From positions 2,170,001-2,234,000 of the forward strand of contig CP048715.1 of NCBI GenBank assembly GCA_022641835.1: a stretch of DNA of 64,000 nucleotides, given 5' to 3'. Position 1 is the first letter of the stretch, and each line of letters starts with the position of its first letter. A program made the translations under genes and the position numbers. Below the pieces are notes generated by a model. It worked only from the letters and a program-made list of their open reading frames with translations. It searched no databases and was not told where the DNA came from. This stretch comes from Petasospora fabianii. Lineage: Eukaryota > Ascomycota > Saccharomycetes > Phaffomycetales > Wickerhamomycetaceae. Positions 30,697-40,513 of the stretch are shown here, one piece after another.

Positions 30697-31225
30697 TCCA
30701 ACTGTATAAGCACGCACCAAATGTTAAACAAGCTCGGATTAACCAGCAACGAGCTGTAGACACAAACCCACGGACCTAAATGGAGAATAAACGCTCCCGT
30801 AAGGCCCGTGAGGCCCGCAAATGGCCCGCACTAAAATCGGTGTCTAGCCCCCAGTTGGTTTGCAAAACAATGCATGACGTCATGGCTGGGTCTAGGCCGA
30901 TGTGGGCGAATATTTGGGAGGTTTGAGAGCGCGCGCCGACTGGGCTAATAATTCACGGGAGAACGCTCGCTCTGGGAGCCACGCTATAACAACCAACGCC
31001 TTCGAAAAGGTAAAACCCCACGCTGCCCGTTTGTAACCTCCGTCGAGTCATACGCTCACTTCCATCTGTTTGTCCCCTCAGCTACCCAATCTTCTGGGCC
31101 CATCTCTCTGTTTTTTTGTCCTCTCTTCCAAGTCAGTACCACTCATCATCTTAACGTCCAACTGACCTAGTTTACTACCATATACACCCACACACATACG
31201 CGTAACGAACCTCACGCCACATCGA
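30697..31225. promoter_or_regulatory. MFG1 3' end and YPD1 upstream region
   Basis: I find no gene here. The stretch contains repeated GGCCCG words (30801-30830), a CT-rich leader and an ACGCGT word (31198-31203) close to the YPD1 start. No RNA structure was recognised. Confidence 0.35.
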
Positions 31226-31654
31226 ATGCCACCAGAACATATCACAACTATGCCAGAGCCGCTCTCCGATCTTATCAACTGGAGCATCTTCAATGAGCTC
31301 CTGACCATGGATGAGGATGAACCAGACTTTTCCAAGTCCTTGATCCTCACTTTCATCGAACAGGCGACCCAAACGTTCCAGGACATTGATTCCAATCTCA
31401 AAGCTGACAATGTCAACTTGGACATCATCTCCCAGCACGGTCACTTCCTCAAGGGCTCTGCCGCGTCCCTCGGCCTCATCAAAGTTCAAGAACAATGCGA
31501 GCGCATTCAAAACTATGGACTTCAGAAGGATTTTGACAACGGTGTGCAGGGTCGCTCATGGGAAGACGCCCTTAGAGAAGCCCTCGAAAAGGCACGCGAC
31601 GAGTTCAACGCTGCCAGAAAGGTTCTCAGTGCGTTCTATAACGATGACTTGTGA
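31226..31654 (+). CDS. YPD1: Histidine-containing phosphotransfer protein Ypd1
   Basis: Ypd1 relays phosphate from the membrane histidine kinase Sln1 to the response regulators Ssk1 and Skn7 in osmosensing. The 142-residue product is one HPt four-helix bundle. The phosphorylated residue is His73 in HGHFLKGSAASLGL, identical in pattern to the S. cerevisiae site (GHFLKGS). S. cerevisiae Ypd1 is 167 aa. Met9 (31250) is an alternative start, since the first eight residues are not conserved. In S. cerevisiae YPD1 (YDL235C) is between GYP7 and PHO13, both of which are close here. Confidence 0.95.
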   Translation: MPPEHITTMPEPLSDLINWSIFNELLTMDEDEPDFSKSLILTFIEQATQTFQDIDSNLKADNVNLDIISQHGHFLKGSAASLGLIKVQEQCERIQNYGLQKDFDNGVQGRSWEDALREALEKARDEFNAARKVLSAFYNDDL

Positions 31655-32029
31655 ATTCAATCTTCGTGCCTCACATTTTGCACACATTTCTTTTCGTCAC
31701 CGTAAAACGTGTTGATGACCCGTCATGTCCCCCTTTTACTTTAAAGTTACTTGCCCCCACAATCATTCCCCCTTCCTCAGATGCTCTACGATACAAATAT
31801 TTGGCTCTTGACCTTTATTGTCTATTCATAAACGCTCACAGATATAAACATTTTCTTGTTGTTTTTCATTCACACTTCAATTGCAGATACCATGTTCTCT
31901 TACCCGTGTGTCCTTTTACGATTAAGTGACCCTCTTGAATTTTCTACCATTCCTGCTGTTCTCCTGCCCTTTGGTTTAATAAATAATCCACGTTGTCATT
32001 AGCATTCCGTATAGACATATAAATGCACT
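31655..32029. terminator. Convergent 3' regions of YPD1 and MGS1
   Basis: This 375-bp convergent stretch is T-rich and C/T-rich, with no gene visible. Confidence 0.4.
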
Positions 32030-33790
32030 TCAAAGATCTGGATCTTTCACATTTCCAAAATCTGCACCCTCCATCAAAAACTTGACACCGTGCAGCGGTT
32101 CTGGCATATACTCTTGCACAACTTTACCATCAACGAAATCAGGTGGATACTTGTACGATTTTGCATATCCCAACTCTTTCATCAATTGTGTTGGTGCATT
32201 TCTCAAATGCATTGGAATCTGACACTGTCCACTCTTCTCCTGTAACACACTCTTTACCCTTTTCCATCCTTTATAGATCTGTACACTCTTTGGAGCCCTA
32301 GCCAGTTTCACGGCACAGTGCACCAATGCCAGATCCGCCTCTGGAAGACCAACTTTCATCACAGCCTCATATGCAGCAATGGCAAACGGTAAACACGAAT
32401 CATCAGCGACACCAACATCCTCTGATGCGATCCTAATCATGCGTCGAGCTATGTATAAAGGATCTTCGCCACCTTGAAGCATCAGACCAAGATACCACAT
32501 GGCGGCATCCGGATCATTGCCTCTGACTGACTTGTGGAATGCAGAAATGGTATCGTAATGAGCCTCCCCTAGACGATCATAAAGTGAGTGTGTCTTTTGA
32601 AGAACAGGCTTGATTTGATCAGCAGTGATTGGACCCTTTGGATTCATAAAGTGAGCATCCATGAGTTCGAGAAGAGTGATGGCGATTCGGGAATCACCTT
32701 GAGCAAGTTGAGCACAATAATCAATACCATCTTTAGATATTGTCAGTAATGGTTTGTTGTTGACGAGTTTACGCATCTTATTGATATGTAGCAGACCCTT
32801 GAGGATGATTGTGTAAAGTTCCTTGACGTCAAGTTGGTTGAGTGTGAACACCTTACAACGGGATAAGAGAGCACTGTTAAGTTTGAAAGAGGGATTCTCT
32901 GTAGTTGCACCAATGAGCACAACATCTCCCTTCTCAACAAATGGAAGGAAATAATCCTGTTGTGCCTTGTTATAACGATGAATCTCATCACAGAAAACAA
33001 TAGTACGTCTCTTGGTCAAGAATTGTTCCTTATGAGAACTTTCAAACACTTTTCTCAAATCGGAAACACCACTGTGTGCAGCATTCAGCTCCACAAATCT
33101 GTGTTGAGTTCTCGATGCAATAATTCTGGCGATGGTTGTCTTTCCAACACCAGGTGGCCCCCACAAGATCATTGATGGGACCTGATCGGTCTCAATGAAT
33201 CCACGAATGATACCCTCAGGTCCCAAAAGATGCTTTTGACCAATATAATCATCAAGTGTCTTTGGTCGGAGTCTCTCTGAAAGTGGCATGTGCACTTGTG
33301 TTCGAAGTATGCGGGCCTCTTCTGCCTTATCCATCTGTTTTTGCTTCTCTGGGGTGATCTCTGGCTTCCGTACCGGGGCGGGTTCAACTTTTGGTACGCC
33401 AGCATCTAAGTCAGAATTCTCAGGTTTTGGTCTCTTTACCTCCATCTTCTTCTCTTTATCTGACTCGTCTTCATCAAGGTTTATTACCTCTGTTTCTTCC
33501 TCGCTTGGTCTCTTCTTCTTCTGTTGGAATGCCGCAAGGACGCTAGGCTGTTTCCCAGCACCAGATGGCGTCTTCTTCTTCTCACAATCATCAAGATGAT
33601 CGTTAATCTGACTCAGAGAGATCGTACGACCACAAATCGGACAGCTGACCATTTCCTTTTGCGTTGTTGATGGCTCGATGGCTCTTGTTTCTAGCGGTGG
33701 CGTGGAATTGATAGTTTGCATCATCACAAAGGAACATGCTTTTCGTGTCTCGCGTCTAAGCGCGTCGCGTATTGCCGAAGCCCCAGACAA
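32030..33790 (-). CDS. MGS1: AAA+ ATPase Mgs1 (WRNIP1/RarA family) with UBZ finger
   Basis: Mgs1 maintains genome stability at stalled forks and binds ubiquitinated PCNA. The 586-residue product has an N-terminal UBZ zinc finger (CPICGRTISLSQINDHLDDC). A Lys/Glu-rich linker and the RarA-type AAA+ core follow: RPKTLDDYIGQKHLLGPEG, Walker A WGPPGVGKTT, Walker B IVFCDEIHRYNKAQQ, sensor IGATTENPSF. The conserved C-terminal RarA domain ends in GVKFLMEGADFGNVKDPDL. The length matches S. cerevisiae Mgs1 (587 aa). The exact start is uncertain, because in-frame Met23/Met24 (33724/33721) would remove a basic N-terminal stretch. Confidence 0.95.
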   Translation of the reverse strand: MSGASAIRDALRRETRKACSFVMMQTINSTPPLETRAIEPSTTQKEMVSCPICGRTISLSQINDHLDDCEKKKTPSGAGKQPSVLAAFQQKKKRPSEEETEVINLDEDESDKEKKMEVKRPKPENSDLDAGVPKVEPAPVRKPEITPEKQKQMDKAEEARILRTQVHMPLSERLRPKTLDDYIGQKHLLGPEGIIRGFIETDQVPSMILWGPPGVGKTTIARIIASRTQHRFVELNAAHSGVSDLRKVFESSHKEQFLTKRRTIVFCDEIHRYNKAQQDYFLPFVEKGDVVLIGATTENPSFKLNSALLSRCKVFTLNQLDVKELYTIILKGLLHINKMRKLVNNKPLLTISKDGIDYCAQLAQGDSRIAITLLELMDAHFMNPKGPITADQIKPVLQKTHSLYDRLGEAHYDTISAFHKSVRGNDPDAAMWYLGLMLQGGEDPLYIARRMIRIASEDVGVADDSCLPFAIAAYEAVMKVGLPEADLALVHCAVKLARAPKSVQIYKGWKRVKSVLQEKSGQCQIPMHLRNAPTQLMKELGYAKSYKYPPDFVDGKVVQEYMPEPLHGVKFLMEGADFGNVKDPDL

Positions 33791-33898
33791 TAGATAAATT
33801 CTCCTGATTGGGATGTGTGATCCGCGTAGTTTAATCTACAGCTGCTTTAATCGTTTTCTAATCAATCTAAACTTGTATCGTCGGATCTAACAAAAGCT

Positions 33899-34792
33899 TT
33901 ACTTGTACAACTCAAAGATGGTACCAAGGGATTCAGCAATGTAGTTCGGCACACCAGAGGCAACAGCAGCCTCTTCAGTCTCAATACCAGTAAGCACTAA
34001 GAGTGTACTCAAACCACCGTCACTACCAAACTTCATATCTGTATTGAGTCTATCACCAACCATGATACACTTGCTTCTGTCCAAGCCCTTGTCCTCAACG
34101 ATAGCATCCAACATGTTCTGTGATGGCTTACCACAGGCAATTGGCTGTCTTCCAGACGAAAAGGCAACGCACTCAATCACAGATCCGGCCCCTGGGAGGA
34201 TAAGTCCCTTCTGTGGGAAAGTCGAGTCGATGTTTGTAGCGATGAACTCAACATCCTTCTGTTGGAGGTATTGCAATGTAATAGCAAGACGGTGATAGTT
34301 GACACCAGTGTCAAGACCGGCAATGACGGCACCGACAGATGGATCAATTGGGAGGAATGGTGTTGTTGTAGCACTAAACTTCTCATCGAGACGAGGGTCA
34401 GTTCCTCCAATAGCCTCATAACCGAGCTCCTTCAACTCCTCGAGAATACCAGCCTCTCCAAGAACCCAAACCTTCTTGTCCTTTGGCAATTTGACAAAGT
34501 TCTGAAGGTATGTAGCGGCAGCATATGCGGAACCAAAGATTTCATCTTTAGTGGCTTCGAAGCCAAACTTTTCAAACTTGGAAGTGTATTTAGCACGGGA
34601 TTTGGTAGAGTTGTTAGTGACAAAGATGATTCGCTTGCCGAGCTTCTTGAGCATATGAAGTGTGTCAACGGCACCTGGAATAGCGTGGTCTCCAAGCCAG
34701 ATGACACCATCACAGTCAAAGATGAATGTGTCGTGGGCATCCAAAATGCTCTGCACTTGTTCCTTCTGAGTAATTTTTGTTGGAGCAGTCAT
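33899..34792 (-). CDS. PHO13: HAD-family phosphatase Pho13 (p-nitrophenylphosphatase/phosphoglycolate type)
   Basis: Pho13 is a cytosolic HAD phosphatase. In yeasts it removes toxic side products of glycolysis and the pentose phosphate pathway, such as 2-phospholactate and 4-phosphoerythronate. The product (297 aa from this ATG) has HAD motif [17 protein letters not shown], motif [12 protein letters not shown], a C2-type cap, and motifs III/IV near [10 protein letters not shown] and [13 protein letters not shown]. The chosen start [12 protein letters not shown] gives the usual family length. An in-frame ATG at 34840 would add a hydrophobic, unconserved stretch. It is divergent from the complex I gene. 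Confidence 0.94.
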   Translation of the reverse strand: MTAPTKITQKEQVQSILDAHDTFIFDCDGVIWLGDHAIPGAVDTLHMLKKLGKRIIFVTNNSTKSRAKYTSKFEKFGFEATKDEIFGSAYAAATYLQNFVKLPKDKKVWVLGEAGILEELKELGYEAIGGTDPRLDEKFSATTTPFLPIDPSVGAVIAGLDTGVNYHRLAITLQYLQQKDVEFIATNIDSTFPQKGLILPGAGSVIECVAFSSGRQPIACGKPSQNMLDAIVEDKGLDRSKCIMVGDRLNTDMKFGSDGGLSTLLVLTGIETEEAAVASGVPNYIAESLGTIFELYK

Positions 34793-35242
34793 GATAATTG
34801 GTGATCTGTACAATATGTGTAAAACGGAAGAGTAACACAACCGATAAGCGATGTCGACAGGGGATTCTCACGCGGCGAGTATAAAGATAGCAGAGTTGTA
34901 AGAGAAAGCCTGGTAAGAACTGAGAGGGCAGAACTTGTCCTTATATAGCCAGACAACAGAGAGATGATTGTGTCACAAACTGACTCAAGTGAGAGGTTGG
35001 AAGTGCACTTCGGAGGACACTAGTGCGCGCGCGTGTCAACCAGCAGCTGACGCACGCCAATCGTTTCTCTCAACACCCGAACATCACCAAAAACACAGAC
35101 ACATTCGCGAATAGACGTCTCCACATATCTCCACTTGAGAAAGTGGGGAGAGCGTCTTTTCCTCTAACAACGACACCGACAACCCATCACAACGCTCACA
35201 CAGACACTAGGACCGCCAACTATGAGATCCACTGCTGCTCGA
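34793..35242. promoter_or_regulatory. Divergent promoter region of PHO13 and the complex I gene
   Basis: No gene was recognised in this divergent promoter. It includes a TATA-like word (TATATAG, 34941-34947). Confidence 0.35.
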
Positions 35243-35611
35243 ATGGCCCAGGAAATGCCTCCTCTGGAGGGCTATTCCCCAGTGCAATGGAAGCGCAACC
35301 TTCCAGCACGTGGTTTTGCTCCAAAGACGTACTTTGTCCTGTTTAGCGCACTCTTGGGGTATGGTTGGTATCGTGCTATTGCTGGAAATCGTGAACGTCG
35401 TGAGCTCGCCCGTGAAAGGCATTGGGCTCGTATCCATTTGATGCCACTACTCATTGCCGAAGAGGACAGAACTGCGGTGAGAAGAGTCTATTCGGAGTTA
35501 GAGAGGGAGAAGGAGGTTATGAAAGATGTTGAAGGCTGGGAAGCTGGCAAGAGTGTGTATAACGACGGAAAGTTTAGAACTCCAACATTTGCCTGGTCTG
35601 ACTCGAAATGA
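35243..35611 (+). CDS. Accessory subunit of respiratory complex I, B16.6/NDUFA13 (GRIM-19) family
   Basis: This small membrane subunit of the mitochondrial NADH:ubiquinone oxidoreductase has one transmembrane helix. The 122-residue product begins MAQEMPPLEGYSPVQWKRN and continues LPARGFAPKTYF, the hallmark start of the NDUFA13 family. The helix FVLFSALLGYGWYRAIAG follows, then the conserved basic RERRELARERHWARIHLMPL and a charged C-terminal helix. An in-frame ATG at 35222 would add seven residues (MRSTAAR); family comparison favours 35243. The gene implies a proton-pumping complex I, absent from Saccharomycetaceae, and is the best single clue to the lineage. Confidence 0.92.
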   Translation: MAQEMPPLEGYSPVQWKRNLPARGFAPKTYFVLFSALLGYGWYRAIAGNRERRELARERHWARIHLMPLLIAEEDRTAVRRVYSELEREKEVMKDVEGWEAGKSVYNDGKFRTPTFAWSDSK

Positions 35612-36731
35612 GGTTACGACTGACGTTCATCTGTTGCTAATGCTGGTGCCATACATTATTAGTGGGTACTGGGGCCTATTTATTGGGAGACATGATCTCC
35701 TATTCTTATTTATTGGAGTTGGTACTTACTGACTTGATCTTATTTATTCACGTCTATACACTGTCATCATTTGCCACTTTGTAGCTCCCATACATTATCT
35801 CTTTTTTGATCCAATTCGTCACCATTACAAAGGCTTAGATGTGCGCTTTACTGAATGCAACAAGTTCTAGAACAGTCACTAGCGACCCTAAACCTGAACT
35901 ATATATTAGCAGATCCGAAAACAGAACATAAGCGAGCCAAAGTGCAGAGAGTGCAAAGCCTTTGAAACTGACTCGCAACCGTGGAGGATTTCTTTCACAA
36001 TCAGGCTGCGAAGAAAGCTTACGCTGAGCACAATAGTGGTCACGCGGAAGCTGTCAAGTTTCTGCTGACCTCTCGATTCGACGAGGCGCTCGCCAAGCAG
36101 GCGGAACGTGACTACAATCATGCTTTTTAATTGTATTGTCTTTAATGATGTATGCTGTGTTTCCTTTTCTTGTCTGGATCCAGGGGAGAAACGAATAGCC
36201 TGTGTTGAGCCTCAGTGTGGTGCATCCCACCAGTCTATAATTGTAGGACATATCGAAAACTCTCTTGTTCCTTGAGCTATCTGCTCAAAGTCCCTTTTTA
36301 ATCGATATACGAATCAAGTGATACCAAGTCCTAGCTACTCCTCTCTTCTATCATTCGTCGCATCAGAAGCGCAGCGCTAAAATCACAGGCATCAATCAAC
36401 TCCTCATGACTTGAACGCACATTAGACGCCAGACGCCCGTTTCTGTTCACCACCAGCGGCTATTCGACTACCTACAAGCATGCTTCTAACCTAAATCTTC
36501 TGTCGAATTCTTTGCGCCGCTCTCTCCAGGAGAGACGACGAGTTTGCTGTATCTGATGGGGGAAAAGAAAAAATTAAGCGTAAGTGTTTGAATAGATGTG
36601 AAAGGAAGAAGTGAAGGACGAGGGCGAGCGAACGAGATAGATCAGCTTGTAGAGTTCATCATGATTTGAAATTTTTTCATGGCCTAATCATTGATGTAGT
36701 AGAGAGGAAACAAGATCTGTAAGTATATCCA
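35612..36731. other. 1.1-kb gene-poor stretch with a coding-like fragment
   Basis: No complete gene was recognised between the complex I subunit and the globin gene. A short coding-like frame (35972-36130) is listed separately. The rest is AT-rich with scattered T runs and a purine-rich segment near 36555-36640. No tRNA B box or snRNA landmark was seen. Confidence 0.45.
35972..36130 (+). pseudogene. Coding-like fragment without a start codon
   Basis: A frame open from just after a TGA (35969-35971) to TAA (36128-36130) reads protein-like: DFFHNQAAKKAYAEHNSG, then HAEAVKFLLTSRFDEALAKQ and AERDYNHAF. It is Ala/Glu/Lys-rich and amphipathic, with GC-rich codons unlike the surrounding AT-rich DNA, yet has no ATG. 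It could be a terminal exon, with an acceptor near GTGGAG at 35981-35986 and a CTGAC word upstream. It could instead be the remnant of a decayed host gene. The preceding DNA in another frame (SQSAESAKPLKLTRNRGG) also looks coding-like, which would fit a frameshifted relic. I do not recognise the family. Confidence 0.3.
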
Positions 36732-37775
36732 TCACATGATCACACAATCCTTTTCTTCAGCAGAGCCCCTTGCGGAGCTGCCTGCCATCTGTGATGCCTT
36801 CGAAGATATTCTCTTTCCGAGCCTTTGCTCTTTGGACTCCTTTTTCATATTGGCTAAAGAGGATGGAATCATTGAGGATCTTGATGTCGCGGAAGGAGGT
36901 GGTGGCTTTACCGCTGTTGTGGATGATGGTGGGAGTGGTACAGCGGAAGTGACAAGGGTCTGTGTTGATGCAGTTGAAACGGAGCGTTGATCAAACAGTG
37001 AGTTTTGTGTAGATGTACGTTCGAGGGTTTGAAGGTCAGTGTTGATCTTATCCACTCTTAGCACCGGATCGATGCCGAATTGGAGGATGGAGTTGGCAAG
37101 ATATGTGTAAAGACGGGCCCAACAACGCTCAAGCTCCAATGAAAAATTGATTCCGAAACGGTCGTGGAAGGTCTTGAGGAGGGCAACACCCATGAGTTCG
37201 AAATGTGGTGGGTCGATACCAAGGATACGAGAATGACGTTTTCCGAGGTTACTGAGGTAGTCGTCTAGTGTCGAAAGGTTCTCAAGGTTGATGATGGCGG
37301 TGGCTAGCACTCCAGAGAAAGAAACCGCTTGGTGCTTGATAGAGGGGAACATCTTCTCAAGCTCTGGTTCCATAGCTAGAAGATTGGAGTAAAACTGGAT
37401 GCAGAAAAGTGAGGAGGCAATGGAGGCATGGTTGGTGGCTCCATCTTTAGAGAGGTCGTCCGATATCATCTCCTTCCATGTGGTGCGCACGAGCTCTATC
37501 TCCGTAGGAGTGAAGTTGAGAACGAGTTTGACATCTGCCGAGTGAGTGTACTGGACATCTGAGGAGAGCGAGTGTTCTGTGGTGGCAGTGTGGTGTGTTT
37601 GGATAGTTTGCTGAGTGGACACTCTCGTAAGGGAGGGGGCGTGAGGCTGGTAGAGTGTGCCGGTGGACATCACCGACTCGTGGTGGGAATTGGAGTTCGA
37701 ATTGGAATGTGAGTGCTGTGGTGGATGAGGAGGCATTATGAGAGAACTTTCTTGGGTTGTAAGGATTATGGACAA
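36732..37775 (-). CDS. Globin-domain protein with C-terminal CaaX box (YNL234W-like)
   Basis: This is a predicted heme-binding globin sensor. The 347-residue product has a disordered His/Ser/Asn-rich N-terminus (1-80) and a globin domain at about 86-240 (FTPTEIELVRTTWKEMI..). His148 in FPSIKHQA is at the distal E7-like position and His181 in LGKRHSRILGI at the proximal F8 position. A Ser/Thr/Pro-rich and basic linker follows, and the protein ends DCVIM. That terminus is a CaaX box, and Met as the last residue favours farnesylation, so membrane attachment is predicted (inference). In S. cerevisiae YNL234W, a heme-binding globin-like protein, sits near SIN4 (YNL236W). Here the two are about 7 kb apart, with GDH and KAR5 between. 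Met14 (37736) is an alternative start. Confidence 0.85.
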   Translation of the reverse strand: MSIILTTQESSLIMPPHPPQHSHSNSNSNSHHESVMSTGTLYQPHAPSLTRVSTQQTIQTHHTATTEHSLSSDVQYTHSADVKLVLNFTPTEIELVRTTWKEMISDDLSKDGATNHASIASSLFCIQFYSNLLAMEPELEKMFPSIKHQAVSFSGVLATAIINLENLSTLDDYLSNLGKRHSRILGIDPPHFELMGVALLKTFHDRFGINFSLELERCWARLYTYLANSILQFGIDPVLRVDKINTDLQTLERTSTQNSLFDQRSVSTASTQTLVTSAVPLPPSSTTAVKPPPPSATSRSSMIPSSLANMKKESKEQRLGKRISSKASQMAGSSARGSAEEKDCVIM

Positions 37776-39130
37776 ATGTTAGAAAGAAGGGAGCATGGCG
37801 GAAGTAGGACTGTGGAAAAAGGGCTATATTTTGAGGAACGGGGGGAGGGAAAACGAACTATTCTGGAGGAAGATGCAGGCGCGCGCCTTGGTACGCACGC
37901 TGATCCCGGTCATCTGCCTATAGGCGATCTATTGATGAGAGACGCTCATCAGCACCATGTGAAGTCAGTCAGCGGGGTACACCATGCTGCTGATTCGCTA
38001 TTTCCTTGTGTATCTTTTTAGGGAGCACCACCACTCAAAAGACAGGGCACAAGGTCATCCACCACCTACTCAACATACAGCATCCCTTGCCCATCTCACC
38101 GTTCTCGCATACCTCATCCCTCATCACCCTGCCCGCTGCGGCAAGCATTTGCAGCTTGTTGTCAGGCCAACTTCACGAAAACGACGCGAAAACTGACGCG
38201 CACGGAATCTCGCGGTTTGCCGTTTCGGGAAGTAAATTAAATTAGGCGCGTCGATCGCCCAAGGGACCGGCCTGGCCAGTAAGTGCAAATCATGTCCCTG
38301 TGCGCCACTAACATCCTGGTCGTTGGGCCCAGTGTCAGGAAAATTGCAATTACCGAGAGGCAAAGTGTGGCAACAGAATGTTGTGTGTATGTGTGCTTAT
38401 ACTGCCTGGCCCTCTCTTCAAAAGCTGTGCTTTAACACACACGTCTCTCTCTAGGCAAAGTGGGCCCATACGCTAGCATTCCGTATAACAGCACTCCCCC
38501 ACATGATACAGCGAGCTACACACCGACATTTCCAGTACAGCGGGCTAATTACCGTTCCCGGAAGCAGGCACATCTGTGTGCTGTGTTTCTCTCTCTTTTT
38601 TGCGACGGGACCGATTTGAAAGTATTCTAATCGTACGACAAGTATCTAGCTCGCCACATCAGGCTACCCCTCCATCGGTATTCATTTCTTTGACTTATAG
38701 GAAACTGTATAGCATTCGTTATAGTGTACCTTTGGAGGTCGTTGTCTGTAAGATCAATGCGTTTCAATTAACGAATGGCCTGCCGTCTTCCGTATGCACA
38801 TAACACTCCTGTTACTACGCATGCATGCCTCATGGTTAGCCATGTTCTTGAGTAAGGCTACGTTAAACCCTCGCCAATCACCACGTAAGCGAGACCGATC
38901 TGCAACACTCAATCAATGGATGGATGCATGAGACGAAATACATCAACTGAAGTTGTTTTACCATCTCCGCTTATATAACAAGGGGATATGTCGCCTTGAC
39001 CCGGCGCAGGCTAATTGGGCAATAATCTACAACGGCACACGCCAGAATTTCAAAAAGGTCGTAACAAACAAGATATTTTTTTTTTCTTTCCCTAAAAACT
39101 ATATGCAACAAGGGCTTTCTCTAGGTCAAT
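37776..39130. promoter_or_regulatory. 1.36-kb gene-free stretch upstream of the globin gene, ending in the GDH1 3' region
   Basis: I see no protein gene. There is a cluster of CRCGAAAA words (CACGAAAA 38174-38181; CGCGAAAA 38185-38192, followed by GACGCGCACG), resembling SBF/MBF cell-cycle elements. A perfect hairpin GATGAG-AGACG-CTCATC occurs near 37935-37951. I found no tRNA, snRNA or snoRNA landmarks. The functional reading is inference. Confidence 0.4.
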
Positions 39131-40513
39131 TTAGAAAACATCACCGTGGTCGAACATGGCATCGGCAACCTTAACGAAACCGGCCAAGTTAGCACCCATA
39201 ACAAGGGATGGCAAAGCCTCCTTGTTAGACTCCTTGGAGTAAGTAGTAGCGTACTTGATGGACTGCTTGAAGAGCTCAATCATTCTAGTGTGCAACTCCT
39301 CGTCAACCTTCTCAGAGGTCCACTGCATTCTCTGGGAGTTCTGAGCCATCTCCAAAGCAGAAACGAGAACACCACCAGCGTTGGAGGCCTTACCTGGACC
39401 GTACCAGACGGCTGGGGTAGAAGCAGAAGCGGTGGCGACACGCTCACCCTCAAAGACATCAATGGCGTCCTGAGTAGAACCCATGTTGGAACCCTCAGCA
39501 ACGTACTTACAGCCAGCGGCAACAAGGGCCTTAGCCTCCTCACCGGAAACCTCGTTCTGGGTGGCACATGGAAGGGCAACGTCAACCTGACCAACCTGGG
39601 TCCATGGTCTAGCACCGTCAACGTACTTCACAGAGTCCTTGGAGAAGGAGGAAGCCTCGCCAATGATCTCAGAGAGAGACTTGAACTTAAGCTTAGCAGC
39701 CTGGATGTCGTAGATCTGCTCCTTGGTGATACCAGACTCAGAGATGATGGAACCCTTAGAGTCGGAAAGGGAGACAACGGTACCGCCGAGCTCAATAACC
39801 TTGAGGGCAGCGTACTGGGCAACGTTACCGGAACCAGAGATGGCAACTCTCTTACCCTTGAAGTTCTCCTTGTTCTGAGTAGCGTACTTGATCATCTCCT
39901 CAGTGTAGTAAACCAAACCGTAACCGGTAGCCTCTGGTCTGATCAAAGAACCACCCCATGTGAGACCCTTACCAGTAAGAACACCCTCCCAAGAGTTTCT
40001 GATAGCCTTGTAAGCACCAAAGAGGTAACCAATCTCACGACCACCAACGTTGATGTCACCAGCTGGGACATCAGTGTCCTGACCAATGTGTCTAGAAAGC
40101 TCTCTCATGAAGGCAACACAGAACTTTCTGATCTCGTTGTTGGATCTACCCTTTGGGTTGAAGTCGGAACCACCCTTACCACCACCAATGGCAAGACCGG
40201 TGAGGGCGTTCTTGAAGATCTGCTCGAAACCCAAGAACTTCAAGATGGAGAGGTTGACAGTTGGGTGGAAACGGAGACCACCCTTGTATGGACCGAGAGC
40301 AGAGTTGAACTGAACTCTGTAACCTCTGTTAACCTCGAGCTCACCCTTGTCGTTCTCCCAAACAACTCTGAACTGGATGATTCTCTCTGGGATCTGGATA
40401 ACTGGAAGAACCTTCTCGTACTTTGGCTCCTTCTCGAAGAGAGAGGAGGCCTTGAGGGTAGAGTAGACCTCGTTAAGGGCCTGTTCGAATTCTGGCTCGG
40501 ATGGCTGGACCAT
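39131..40513 (-). CDS. GDH1: NADP+-specific glutamate dehydrogenase
   Basis: The enzyme assimilates ammonium by reductive amination of 2-oxoglutarate with NADPH. The 460-residue product fits the hexameric fungal NADP-GDH class (454 aa in S. cerevisiae Gdh1). It shows [20 protein letters not shown], the catalytic-lysine region [42 protein letters not shown], and the nucleotide-binding [21 protein letters not shown] chose the ATG at 40513 ([13 protein letters not shown]). An upstream in-frame ATG at 40672 only adds non-conserved residues. Codon use is extremely biased (GGT, GTC, AAC, AAG, CTC), indicating high expression. Its S. cerevisiae counterpart is on another chromosome, so this neighbourhood is lineage-specific. 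Confidence 0.96.
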   Translation of the reverse strand: MVQPSEPEFEQALNEVYSTLKASSLFEKEPKYEKVLPVIQIPERIIQFRVVWENDKGELEVNRGYRVQFNSALGPYKGGLRFHPTVNLSILKFLGFEQIFKNALTGLAIGGGKGGSDFNPKGRSNNEIRKFCVAFMRELSRHIGQDTDVPAGDINVGGREIGYLFGAYKAIRNSWEGVLTGKGLTWGGSLIRPEATGYGLVYYTEEMIKYATQNKENFKGKRVAISGSGNVAQYAALKVIELGGTVVSLSDSKGSIISESGITKEQIYDIQAAKLKFKSLSEIIGEASSFSKDSVKYVDGARPWTQVGQVDVALPCATQNEVSGEEAKALVAAGCKYVAEGSNMGSTQDAIDVFEGERVATASASTPAVWYGPGKASNAGGVLVSALEMAQNSQRMQWTSEKVDEELHTRMIELFKQSIKYATTYSKESNKEALPSLVMGANLAGFVKVADAMFDHGDVF

